A stretch of DNA of 20,316 nt from an uncultured Moraxella sp. (lineage in GTDB: Bacteria > Pseudomonadota > Gammaproteobacteria > Pseudomonadales > Moraxellaceae): NCBI GenBank assembly GCA_937975585.1, contig CALJUC010000237.1, positions 1-20,316 of the forward strand. Reading direction: 5' to 3'. The notes under the pieces are model-generated. The model made no database searches and had not been told where the DNA came from. It saw nothing but the letters and a program-made list of their open reading frames with translations. Position 1 is the first letter of the stretch, and each line of letters starts with the position of its first letter. Made by a program: the position numbers and the translations under genes. Below, piece after piece: positions 1-7,479 of the stretch.

Positions 1-1
1 A

Positions 2-91
2 TCGAATACTTTAGATAAACACATTGCCAAACGAGTCAGTACATTTGTGTGGATTATTTTGGTTATGATGATCTTAATGGTTTTGGTTTAA
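2..91 (+). CDS. C-terminal fragment of a membrane protein (5' truncated by window edge)
   Basis: The frame starting at base 2 is open from the window edge to a TAA at 89-91 and gives 29 residues. A basic stretch (KHIAKR) is followed by a hydrophobic run of about 19 residues (FVWIILVMMILMVLV at the end), which looks like a final transmembrane helix next to a positively charged cytoplasmic flank. The family cannot be identified from so short a tail. It could also be a chance open frame, because only 30 codons are visible. Confidence 0.3.
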   Translation, partial: SNTLDKHIAKRVSTFVWIILVMMILMVLV

Positions 92-423
92 ACATATATT
101 AAACAACGCATATCTTATCAACCCTATAAGGCAAAGCAAATGAAAAACTGACGGCAATTTTTGACTATTTGTGGTTAGCCAATCGGATGTTGAGGACTCA
201 GCATACGTTTTATTTGCCAAGCAGGCTGAATAATACCGGTTGCGATGCCTTGCTAGTGACTGCCAATATCGTTGATACCAAACCGGTGAAAAAACTAAAA
301 ATCCCCTTTATGTGCGGTGAATAATGACACGTAAAGAAAAAACCGAGCTTCATGGAAACTCGGTTTTTATCAATTAATGAATAAAAAAGTCGGTTGCTTT
401 ATAACAAGTGTGAATTGAAGCGA
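92..423. other. 332-base gap with one short open frame of unknown status
   Basis: No complete gene is evident here. A frame on the plus strand is open from 130 to a TAA at 322-324 (64 codons). Its only ATG start is near 184, and I see no clear Shine-Dalgarno sequence. The peptide has a plausible composition and ends in TKPVKKLKIPFMCGE, which faintly recalls the last strand of hotdog thioesterases. This could be a decayed gene remnant or chance. The hairpin terminator at 338-368 follows it. In related genera alaS is often followed by lysC, which is absent here. Confidence 0.4.
338..368. terminator. Bidirectional intrinsic terminator between the left-edge reading frames and alaS
   Basis: The arms AAAAACCGAG (338-347) and CTCGGTTTTT (359-368) are perfect inverted repeats around an 11-base loop. 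The A-run on one side and T-run on the other make it work in both directions. It therefore serves minus-strand alaS, whose stop codon is at 424-426, and any plus-strand transcript arriving from the left edge. Confidence 0.85.
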
Positions 424-3102
424 TTAAGCCAACTTTTCGCCAAGCCAAGTTGGTAGTGCGTTTAACACGTTTGGCAATCCTGCCACGTCACTAGCACCGC
501 CTTGAGCAAAGTCAGGCTTACCGCCACCTTTACCGCCCAATTGTTCGGTCACGTGTTTGATGATGTCACCGGCTTTTACTTTACTGGTCAAGTCTTTAGC
601 CACACTGGCGGTAACCGCGATTTTGTCGCCATCGACACTGGCTAAAATCACCACACCGTCACTGATTTTTGATTTCATATCATCAGATAGGGTGCGCAGT
701 GCTTTGCCGTCCATGCCTTGTAAGCTTGCAATCAGCACTTTTTGACCATTAATATCTTGGACATTGTTAACCAAGTCTTTGGCTTGGCTACTGGCTAGTT
801 TTTGCTGTAAGCGCTCGAGTTGTTTCTCTAAGTCGCGGGTTTTATCCGCCATTTGGTTGACACGGTCAGCGACTTCGTCACGTTTGGCTTTAAGTTGGCT
901 CGCTAAGGTATTTAGCTGTTTATCGCCTTGTTGCACGTATTTGACTGCGCCCATACCGGTGACGGCTTCGATACGGCGGATGCCCGCAGCGATACCTTGT
1001 TCACTGATGATTTTGAATAAGCCGATATCGCCCGTGCGCTCTACGTGTAAACCACCACACAGCTCGATTGAGAAAGGTTTGCCGTCTTTGTCAATCGTAC
1101 CCATGCTCAATACGCGGACGGTATCGCCATATTTTTCACCGAATAATGCCATGGCACCTTTAGCTTGCGCTTGTTCCATGCTCAACAGTTCAGCCGTGGC
1201 GGGCTGGTTGCTAAGGATTTGTTGGTTCACGGTGTTTTCGATGGTGATAATCTCTTGCTCGGTCAGTGGCTTGTCGTATGAGAAGTCAAAACGTAGCAAT
1301 TCACTATTTACCAATGAGCCTTTTTGGGTTACACCTGTGCCGAGATGCTGACGCAATGCTGCATGTAGTAGGTGAGTGGCTGAATGGTTTTTGGCGCTCA
1401 TCGCACGCACTTGGCTTGCAACACGTGCGTCACTGGCTTGACCCGTTTTGATTTGGCCCATTTTGACCACGCCATGATGGATGATAGCTTGGCCCGATTT
1501 TTTGGTGTCTAAAACTTCAAAAAGCCCCGTTTCGGTTTGAATTTCGCCCAGTTCACCGGCTTGACCACCACCTTCAGCATAGAATGGGGTTTTGGCAAGT
1601 ACCAATACGCCTTCGTCGCCTTCATTTAGGCTGTCAACGGCTTTGCCTTCTGCGTATAGGTGGGTCACATCACTTTGATGCTCTGACTCATCATAACCCA
1701 AGAACTCAGTCGCACTATCGATTTGAATCAGTTTGGTGTAATCCATACCAAACTTGCCTGCTTCACGTGCACGCGCACGTTGTTCGTTCATGCTGCGCTC
1801 GAAGCCTTCTTCATCGATTAAGATGTCTTTTTCACGTAGGATGTCAGCGGTTAAGTCTGCTGGGAAGCCGTAAGTGTCGTACAGTTTGAACACCGTTTCA
1901 CCCGCTAAAGTATCACCAGCTTTTAGCGATTCAAGTTCATTTGATAGTAAGCGCAAGCCTTGTGATAAGGTTTTAGCAAATTGTTCTTCTTCTTTTAGAA
2001 TCGCTTGTTCGATATAGCTTTGGCGCTCGCGCAACTCTGGGTAAGCGTCGCCCATGACTTCGGCAAGAGGCGCTACCAGTTTGTAGAAGAAGTTTTCAGT
2101 CGCGCCTAGCTTGTTACCATGACGTACCGCGCGGCGGATAATGCGACGCAACACATAACCACGACCTTCGTTACTTGGTAACACACCGTCACCGATTAAG
2201 AATGCCACGGCACGAATATGGTCAGCGAGTACTTTTAATGAGGCTTGTGCATCGTTGGTTATACCGATGATGTTAGCGGCAGCGTTCATCAAGTGTTGGA
2301 ATAGGTCAATCTCATAGTTGTTGTGAACGCCCTGCATAATCGCGCTGATACGCTCTAAGCCCATACCGGTATCGACGCTTGGGGCAGGTAGTGGCTCAAG
2401 CGTGCCGTCTTTTTGGCGGTTAAACTGCATAAATACGCAGTTCCACACCTCAATATAGCGGTCGCCATCTTCTTCAGCGCTGCCAGGCAAACCACCCCAG
2501 ATATGCTCGCCATGGTCGTAGAATACTTCGGTACATGGACCACAAGGACCAGTATCACCCATCGCCCAAAAGTTATCTGACTGGAATGGGCCGCCTTTAT
2601 TGTCACCGATACGGATAATGCGCTCTGGCGCAAGACCGACAGTTTTATGCCAAATATCAAAGGCTTCGTCATCGGTGTGATAGATGGTAACGTAGAGTTT
2701 GTCTTTTGGCAGGTTTAACCATTTTTCTGAGGTCAAAAATTCCCAAGCGAATGGAATTGCTTTTTCTTTGAAATAATCGCCAAATGAGAAGTTGCCCAAC
2801 ATCTCGAAGAAGGTATGATGACGTGCGGTATAACCGACGTTATCCAAGTCATTATGCTTACCGCCTGCGCGTACACATTTTTGTGATGATACAGCACGGT
2901 TGTAATCGCGTTTTTCCAAACCCAAAAACGTGTCTTTGAACTGGTTCATACCCGCATTGGTAAATAGCAACGTTGGGTCGTTGTAAGGCACTAGGCTTGA
3001 AGATGCCACTGGGGTATGACCATTTTCAGCAAAAAAATCAATAAACGCTTGGCGCAGCTGTGCTGACGTGAATTTTGGGGCAGAACTAACAGGAAGGCTC
3101 AA
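424..3102 (-). CDS. alaS: Alanine--tRNA ligase (AlaRS)
   Basis: This cytoplasmic enzyme charges tRNA-Ala with alanine and clears mischarged Ser/Gly-tRNA. The 892 residues match the usual bacterial length of about 875. The class II catalytic core is N-terminal, with the conserved opening TSAQLRQAFIDFF and later HHTFFEMLGNFSFGDYFK. The editing domain carries the metal-binding HSATH near residues 571-575 and CGGLH near 681. A coiled segment (about 730-775) precedes the DHHA1/C-Ala domain, whose GGKGGGKPDFAQGG is intact. The start is TTG at 3100-3102: an AGGAG ribosome site lies six bases upstream (plus-strand 3109-3113), and the next Met is past the conserved N-terminus. It is transcribed alone, divergently from the small membrane protein, and ends at the hairpin at 338-368. 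Confidence 0.99.
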   Translation of the reverse strand: MSLPVSSAPKFTSAQLRQAFIDFFAENGHTPVASSSLVPYNDPTLLFTNAGMNQFKDTFLGLEKRDYNRAVSSQKCVRAGGKHNDLDNVGYTARHHTFFEMLGNFSFGDYFKEKAIPFAWEFLTSEKWLNLPKDKLYVTIYHTDDEAFDIWHKTVGLAPERIIRIGDNKGGPFQSDNFWAMGDTGPCGPCTEVFYDHGEHIWGGLPGSAEEDGDRYIEVWNCVFMQFNRQKDGTLEPLPAPSVDTGMGLERISAIMQGVHNNYEIDLFQHLMNAAANIIGITNDAQASLKVLADHIRAVAFLIGDGVLPSNEGRGYVLRRIIRRAVRHGNKLGATENFFYKLVAPLAEVMGDAYPELRERQSYIEQAILKEEEQFAKTLSQGLRLLSNELESLKAGDTLAGETVFKLYDTYGFPADLTADILREKDILIDEEGFERSMNEQRARAREAGKFGMDYTKLIQIDSATEFLGYDESEHQSDVTHLYAEGKAVDSLNEGDEGVLVLAKTPFYAEGGGQAGELGEIQTETGLFEVLDTKKSGQAIIHHGVVKMGQIKTGQASDARVASQVRAMSAKNHSATHLLHAALRQHLGTGVTQKGSLVNSELLRFDFSYDKPLTEQEIITIENTVNQQILSNQPATAELLSMEQAQAKGAMALFGEKYGDTVRVLSMGTIDKDGKPFSIELCGGLHVERTGDIGLFKIISEQGIAAGIRRIEAVTGMGAVKYVQQGDKQLNTLASQLKAKRDEVADRVNQMADKTRDLEKQLERLQQKLASSQAKDLVNNVQDINGQKVLIASLQGMDGKALRTLSDDMKSKISDGVVILASVDGDKIAVTASVAKDLTSKVKAGDIIKHVTEQLGGKGGGKPDFAQGGASDVAGLPNVLNALPTWLGEKLA

Positions 3103-3108
3103 GGCAAA

Positions 3109-3113
3109 CTCCT
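3109..3113 (-). promoter_or_regulatory. Ribosome binding site that fixes the TTG start of alaS
   Basis: AGGAG on the minus strand is separated by six bases (TTTGCC) from the TTG at 3100-3102. It is the only good Shine-Dalgarno sequence near the conserved N-terminus, so it supports the non-ATG start. Confidence 0.8.
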
Positions 3114-3179
3114 AATAACTTATGAATTAATGAAGTAAAGTAGACAGACAATCGGTGCAGATAGGGATAAAATCACAAA

Positions 3180-3188
3180 ATTTTAGCA
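3180..3188 (-). promoter_or_regulatory. Candidate extended -10 promoter of alaS
   Basis: On the minus strand TGC-TAAAAT forms an extended -10 element about 75 bases before the alaS start. No good -35 hexamer lies 17 bases upstream, which is tolerated with extended -10 elements. It is inferred from motif match only. Confidence 0.35.
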
Positions 3189-3216
3189 GAATCTTGAGCA
3201 AAAAGATAACAATTTG

Positions 3217-3240
3217 GCGGTACTTAGCGGTACGATGCGG
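3217..3240. repeat. Three GCGG direct repeats at exact 10-base spacing
   Basis: GCGGTAC occurs at 3217-3223 and again at 3227-3233, and a third GCGG occurs at 3237-3240. The starts are 10 bases apart, about one helical turn. The block lies just upstream of the candidate alaS promoter (reading on the minus strand), a typical place for regulator binding sites. No known operator is recognised. Confidence 0.55.
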
Positions 3241-3341
3241 ATAAAAAGGCGATTACACAACATTACATATTAGCAAAGATTCGTTAGTAAGTCCTATAAA
3301 AAAAGGTTTGCAAATTAACAACAGTACAATCTTTTTTTTCC

Positions 3342-3370
3342 TTGTTATCAGTGTGGAATAGGCGTATAAC
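3342..3370 (+). promoter_or_regulatory. Candidate sigma-70 promoter of the two-helix membrane protein gene
   Basis: TTGTTA (3342-3347) and TATAAC (3365-3370) are separated by 17 bases. Transcription would start near 3377, giving a leader of about 28 bases that contains the GAGAGG ribosome site before the ATG at 3405. Confidence 0.5.
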
Positions 3371-3404
3371 TATATTATATCCATACAGTTGAGAGGGCGT
3401 TATT

Positions 3405-3623
3405 ATGAATTGGGCATTATTTAGTGCGGTATTTACCATTGCTTCTGGTACCACGATTGGTGTTTTAATGACAATTGCCTTAATTATCGGTTTTGACGAG
3501 ATCCCTCACATTATTGCTGTGTGTATTGCGGGTTTGATTTTATCAGTGCCTATTTCATATATTGTTGCTAAAAAAATGCAAGCTTTGGGAATTGCCAAAC
3601 CCGGTAAGCCATCACACTCATAA
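3405..3623 (+). CDS. Small two-helix inner-membrane protein (family often mislabelled 'CTP synthetase')
   Basis: The 72-residue protein has two predicted membrane helices (about residues 5-28 and 34-55) joined by the short loop GFDEIPH. It ends in a basic, hydrophilic tail (AKKMQALGIAKPGKPSHS). The pattern IASGTTIG, then GFDEIPHIIAVCIAGLILSVPISYIVAKKM, resembles a family of about 60-residue membrane proteins that databases often call 'CTP synthetase'. That name cannot be right for a protein without an amidotransferase or synthetase domain. The function is unknown. The start is supported by GAGAGG eight bases upstream and by the promoter at 3342-3370. It appears to be monocistronic. Confidence 0.85.
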   Translation: MNWALFSAVFTIASGTTIGVLMTIALIIGFDEIPHIIAVCIAGLILSVPISYIVAKKMQALGIAKPGKPSHS

Positions 3624-3824
3624 GCCATCGGTAGAAATAAGTAAATAGTCAACTATGAGCGACTGTTTAAAAATTGGTCACAGCCTGATATTACCAATAA
3701 TAAGAATAAGTAATAATAAAAACAATCAATCTAAACACGAATCAGGTTTGTGGCCAGTGTTCTACTAGTATATGTAGTTGTTTGAGATATCCTTGCAAAA
3801 GCTTATACCCGTTCGATTAAGTTT

Positions 3825-3857
3825 AACCAATGTCAACGTCATGGCATTGGTTTTTTT
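3825..3857 (+). terminator. Intrinsic terminator upstream of prmB
   Basis: The arms AACCAATGTC (3825-3834) and GGCATTGGTT (3843-3852) pair over 10 positions with one G-U, around an eight-base loop. Uninterrupted Ts follow to 3857. It separates the two-helix protein transcript from prmB. Confidence 0.85.
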
Positions 3858-3920
3858 GTGCCCAAGCGTTTAGTGTCACGATAGCCACGGATAGTCATTT
3901 ATAAAAAAGGCAAAATGTAT

Positions 3921-3926
3921 TATAAT
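3921..3926 (+). promoter_or_regulatory. Candidate -10 element of the prmB-aroC transcript
   Basis: A perfect TATAAT lies 32 bases before the prmB ATG. The best -35 candidate, TTATAA at 3899-3904, is poor. A weak AAGG ribosome site (3944-3947) lies 11 bases before the ATG. Confidence 0.45.
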
Positions 3927-3958
3927 TAGCCGTTCATTTAACCAAGGTTTTTTTTGCC

Positions 3959-5218
3959 ATGAACCCAGCCAGTTCGGAATCTCATACGCCTATGACATCG
4001 CCTGCTATGGTCCCTGCGACCGATTCACCAACTAATTTAAACCAAGTCACGGATGGTATGGCTTTTAATGAGCCACTCGATGCCAGTGCATTATTAGATG
4101 CGGTTAATGCCAATGCGGCATTGGCTGATAGTGACGATGACTTGTATGATGAGCAAGCGGCATTTGGCACATTGCAAGAAGATGAGCAAATCCAAGCAAT
4201 GAATGATGAGTTTAATGAAGCCCAAATTTCTCTCAAAACCATTCGTGATTTTATCCGTTTTTGTGTGACAAAACTGCGCGAGTATGATGTGGTTGTGGCA
4301 CAAGGTACGACCGATGTGTTTGCAGAAGCGGCCGCGATTGTGTTACATACCTTGTCGTTAGATTGGTCGGCTGATGATCAGATTTTGGATTGCCGTTTGA
4401 CTGAAAGTGAAAAATCAGAAGTATTGACCTTATTACAACGTCGCATTATTGAGCGTAAGCCACTTAGCTACTTGATTAACTTGGCGTATTTCTGTGATTT
4501 GCCATTCTACGTAGATGAGCGTGTGTTGATTCCACGCTCACCGATTGGTGAGTTGATTCGTCAGCAGTTCTATCCGTATTTTGACAGTAATGATTTGGTT
4601 GAGCGTCTGGCCGGTACCGATGGCAATAAACACTTCTTTAATCACGGCTTATATGACAAACAATTGGCTCAACCAGAGCGTATTTTGGACTTGTGTACCG
4701 GTTCAGGCTGTATTGCGATTGCATTGGCGAGTCGTTTCCCGGATGCCAATGTCGATGCCAGTGATATCGATAAAGACGCGCTCGCGGTAGCTGCGGTGAA
4801 TGTCGAGCACAATGACATGCTGCATCAAGTGAATTTGATTGAATCGAATTTGTTTGAAAAAATTCCTGCCGAAAATCAGTATGATTTAATTGTGACCAAT
4901 CCGCCATATGTGGATGCTGCGACGATGGCCGATTTGCCACCTGAGTTCTTGCATGAGCCAGACCATGCGCTAGCGGCCGGTCAAGATGGCTTAGACTTGG
5001 TACATCAGATTTTGTATTACGCGCCAGATTATTTGAACCGAGATGGTTTGTTGGTGTGTGAGGTCGGTGATAGTGAGTGGGCATTACGCCAAGCTTATCC
5101 AGAAATTCAATTTGACTGGGTTACCTTTGCGCATGGTGGTAGTGGCGTGTTTGCCATTGATTTTGATGAGTTGATGGAATACCGCGAATACTTTGCGGAG
5201 TACGTTAACAATTTATAA
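3959..5218 (+). CDS. prmB: Ribosomal protein uL3 glutamine methyltransferase
   Basis: PrmB uses S-adenosylmethionine to N5-methylate a glutamine of ribosomal protein L3. Residues from about 90 on (ISLKTIRDFIRF) match the family. The SAM-binding motif DLCTGSGC starts at D244, and the catalytic NPPY is N314-Y317. The context LDERV-like DERVLIPRSPIGELI is typical of PrmB rather than PrmC. At 419 residues it is over 100 longer than usual. The excess is a low-complexity acidic N-terminal extension (about residues 1-90, with DSDDDLYDEQ) and an insertion of about 30 residues before the SAM motif. aroC follows after about 107 bases, the same prmB-aroC order as in E. coli. If the extension is not translated, Met34 is an alternative start. 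Confidence 0.95.
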   Translation: MNPASSESHTPMTSPAMVPATDSPTNLNQVTDGMAFNEPLDASALLDAVNANAALADSDDDLYDEQAAFGTLQEDEQIQAMNDEFNEAQISLKTIRDFIRFCVTKLREYDVVVAQGTTDVFAEAAAIVLHTLSLDWSADDQILDCRLTESEKSEVLTLLQRRIIERKPLSYLINLAYFCDLPFYVDERVLIPRSPIGELIRQQFYPYFDSNDLVERLAGTDGNKHFFNHGLYDKQLAQPERILDLCTGSGCIAIALASRFPDANVDASDIDKDALAVAAVNVEHNDMLHQVNLIESNLFEKIPAENQYDLIVTNPPYVDAATMADLPPEFLHEPDHALAAGQDGLDLVHQILYYAPDYLNRDGLLVCEVGDSEWALRQAYPEIQFDWVTFAHGGSGVFAIDFDELMEYREYFAEYVNNL

Positions 5219-5325
5219 ATAACGATGGGTAAAACTAAGTAGTAAATAATTGGCCAAATTACTCTCGGATTTGGCCGTATTGGTTGAAGAATAATATCGA
5301 AGATAACACACAAGGGTTGATGACA

Positions 5326-6429
5326 ATGGCAGGCAATACCATAGGAAAACTTTTTACCGTTACTACCGCAGGCGAGTCGCACGGGGCAGGGTTGGTTGCG
5401 ATTGTTGATGGTGTACCGCCTGGGATGTCATTGAGTGAAGCAGATTTGCAAAGTGACCTCGACCGCCGTAAACCCGGTACCTCAAAATTTGCTACCCAAC
5501 GTCGTGAAGATGACGAAGTCGAGATTATCTCTGGCGTGTTTGAAGGCAAAACCACCGGTACGCCAATTGCGTTATTAATTCGTAACACTAACCAAAAATC
5601 CAAAGATTATAGTGATATCAAAGATACCTTTCGCCCAAATCACGCAGATTATACCTATACTATGAAGTATGGTTTTCGTGACTATCGTGGTGGCGGTCGT
5701 TCGTCAGCACGTGAAACCGCAATGCGCGTTGCCGCAGGTGCGATTGCCAAAAAGTTTTTAAAAGAACGCTTGGGTGTTGAGATTCATGGCTTTGTCGGTC
5801 AAATTGGTCATGTGATTGCCAATGATATCCCTGAAAGCCAAATTGACTGGGATTATGTCAATAGCAATCCGTTTTTCTGTGCCGATGGCGCTGCGTTGCC
5901 ACAATATGAAAAGTTAATTACGGAATGCCGCGAAAATGGTACCAGTGTCGGTGCGAAGCTAACGATTATCGCAACGGGTGTACCAGTGGGATTGGGTGAG
6001 CCGATATTTGACCGGTTAGATGCGGATATTGCCCATGCGATGATGGGTATTAACGCGGTAAAAGGCGTGGAAATTGGTGCTGGTATGGCTGTGGCGGGCG
6101 AGTTCGGTCATTTGTCGCGTGATGAGATGTCACCGGATGGCTTTTTGTCCAATCATGCGGGTGGTATCTTAGGTGGTATCTCAAGCGGACAAACCATCAA
6201 AGTCAATATCGCATTAAAACCAACGGCCAGTATTACAACCGCCGGACAAAGTATTGATATACATGGCAATCCTGTGCAAATGCTAACCAAAGGTCGCCAT
6301 GACCCATGTGTGGGTGTACGTGCGACACCAATCGCTGAAGCGATGTTGGCGATTGTACTGTTAGACCATTATCTGCGTCATCGCGGTCAAAATGCCGATG
6401 TCGTACCACCTATGACAGCCATTGAGTAA
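5326..6429 (+). CDS. aroC: Chorismate synthase
   Basis: This enzyme turns 5-enolpyruvylshikimate-3-phosphate into chorismate with reduced FMN, the last shikimate step; the preceding enzyme is the aroA half of the fusion at 13869. The 367 residues match the family. Visible signatures are GESHGAG (about 16-22), YRGGGRSSARET (about 120-131) and RHDPCVGVRATPIAEAM (about 324-340). I chose the ATG at 5326 because MAGNTIGKLF is the universal N-terminus and AAGGG (5312-5316) lies nine bases upstream. A frame-open TTG at 5284 and an ATG at 5320 are less likely. The next gene begins three bases after its stop codon, so the two are probably co-translated. Confidence 0.98.
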   Translation: MAGNTIGKLFTVTTAGESHGAGLVAIVDGVPPGMSLSEADLQSDLDRRKPGTSKFATQRREDDEVEIISGVFEGKTTGTPIALLIRNTNQKSKDYSDIKDTFRPNHADYTYTMKYGFRDYRGGGRSSARETAMRVAAGAIAKKFLKERLGVEIHGFVGQIGHVIANDIPESQIDWDYVNSNPFFCADGAALPQYEKLITECRENGTSVGAKLTIIATGVPVGLGEPIFDRLDADIAHAMMGINAVKGVEIGAGMAVAGEFGHLSRDEMSPDGFLSNHAGGILGGISSGQTIKVNIALKPTASITTAGQSIDIHGNPVQMLTKGRHDPCVGVRATPIAEAMLAIVLLDHYLRHRGQNADVVPPMTAIE

Positions 6430-6432
6430 TTA

Positions 6433-7386
6433 ATGGGCTATCGAGAACCTGTGGGGCAAGCGATGCCAACGGCAGTTATCACACCAGGTGTTACCCAGAC
6501 AGCAGTGCTAGAGCGCGCTGCTGTGGTAGTGCGTGGTGAAGAAGTTATGCCGCGTGCAGTACAGCAACAACTGGCTTGGCAAGGGCAATTGCTTGCCGCG
6601 ATGGGAGTTGACCGTTGGGTGAGCCAATCTTCACCTGTGCTGACACTTGATAACACGATTTTCGATCAAGTAACTTTTACCACTGAAGCTGAGCAGGTCG
6701 TAGAACCTCGTCCATCTTCAACAGCAGTAATGCCAACAGGCGATAGCCATAACGTAAGTCCATCGTTAGCCACGGCATCGACAGACGCTGTCGAATCTTT
6801 AGAACAGCCCGTATCACCAACAGCCTTACTGCCAAAAAGTCCCGTGCTACCGAATAATTTGGTGTCACAAGAGGCCAAATCGTATATTGCACCCGTGGTA
6901 CCAAACCTTGGTGAAGACGGTGCAAGTACGTTTGATATTAGCTCAAGTCTTGTGTCACGCTTTGGCTTACAAGCGATACGGGTGTTTAATTGGGTGTTGC
7001 TTGTCGATAGTCAGGCATTACAACAAGACCCGCGTGATGCGCAATTATGGTCACAGCTAACCATTAACCTCAAACAGCTACCCGCGTATTTTGATTTTCC
7101 GCTGTGTGATAATGAGGCGAATTTACCAAATGCGGCTTTACAATCAATGGCCACTTATAAAATGGCTTGGGCAAGTTTGCATGGGTTTTTGCATGGTTTG
7201 ATGCACCAATCTGTCAATAAAGCGCTAAGCGATAAATCTGTCATTCAAACACCACGATTAGGCGCGTTGACGCCATTGCCAGAATGTTTGGAATCGTTGA
7301 GCTTTGAGCGATTGCCGTATTTGCATGAAATGGTAGAAGATTATCGGTTAAAGCGTCAATTGTGGCGATTGCTAACCGAAAGCTAA
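6433..7386 (+). CDS. Unrecognised protein coupled to aroC; possible divergent DNA polymerase III psi subunit
   Basis: This 317-residue soluble protein has no family I can assign firmly. A short N-terminal block (about 45-66) contains the pattern QLLAAMGVDRWV. A Ser/Thr/Pro-rich, probably disordered linker runs from about 85 to 170. A C-terminal domain (about 172-317) opens with the strand-like VFNWVLLVD, followed by DAQLWSQL and a helical, His-rich ASLHGFLHGLMHQ. The N-terminal block and the strand resemble psi (HolD), in which a leading peptide binds DnaX and the core binds chi. I infer this by eye only. The ATG at 6433 lacks a good Shine-Dalgarno sequence, so translation is probably coupled to aroC. 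Met11 at 6463, after GGGG, is an alternative start. Confidence 0.8.
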   Translation: MGYREPVGQAMPTAVITPGVTQTAVLERAAVVVRGEEVMPRAVQQQLAWQGQLLAAMGVDRWVSQSSPVLTLDNTIFDQVTFTTEAEQVVEPRPSSTAVMPTGDSHNVSPSLATASTDAVESLEQPVSPTALLPKSPVLPNNLVSQEAKSYIAPVVPNLGEDGASTFDISSSLVSRFGLQAIRVFNWVLLVDSQALQQDPRDAQLWSQLTINLKQLPAYFDFPLCDNEANLPNAALQSMATYKMAWASLHGFLHGLMHQSVNKALSDKSVIQTPRLGALTPLPECLESLSFERLPYLHEMVEDYRLKRQLWRLLTES

Positions 7387-7479
7387 ATGAATGTGATTTT
7401 ATGAATGTAACTTTCAAAAGTTTCACCCGTTTACCCCGGTTTTAATGAGTTGTAATTTGTAACCAATAAGGATGATGTG

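Larger units (their letters stand above)
3103..3404. promoter_or_regulatory. Divergent control region between alaS and the two-helix membrane protein
   Basis: These 302 bases hold no gene. They contain the alaS ribosome site and a candidate alaS extended -10 (3180-3188, minus). Three GCGG units at 10-base spacing lie at 3217-3240. A-rich and T-rich runs occur around 3299-3340, and a candidate sigma-70 promoter for the plus-strand gene is at 3342-3370. Confidence 0.6.
3624..3958. other. 335-base intergenic stretch with a terminator and the prmB promoter
   Basis: No convincing reading frame lies here. The first 200 bases are AT-rich and unremarkable. A strong hairpin terminator at 3825-3857 lies about 200 bases past the preceding stop codon, which leaves room for a long 3' untranslated region or a small RNA. 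The prmB -10 element and ribosome site occupy the last 40 bases. Confidence 0.5.

Noticed and set aside
764..1351. A long open frame (195 codons) antisense to alaS
   Set aside because: It lies entirely within alaS on the opposite strand, has a Ser/Cys/Leu-skewed composition typical of a frame shadow, and has no ribosome site.
5284..5325. An upstream TTG start for aroC, adding 14 residues
   Set aside because: Chorismate synthases begin at MAGNTIG, and the AAGGG site is correctly placed for the ATG at 5326 only.
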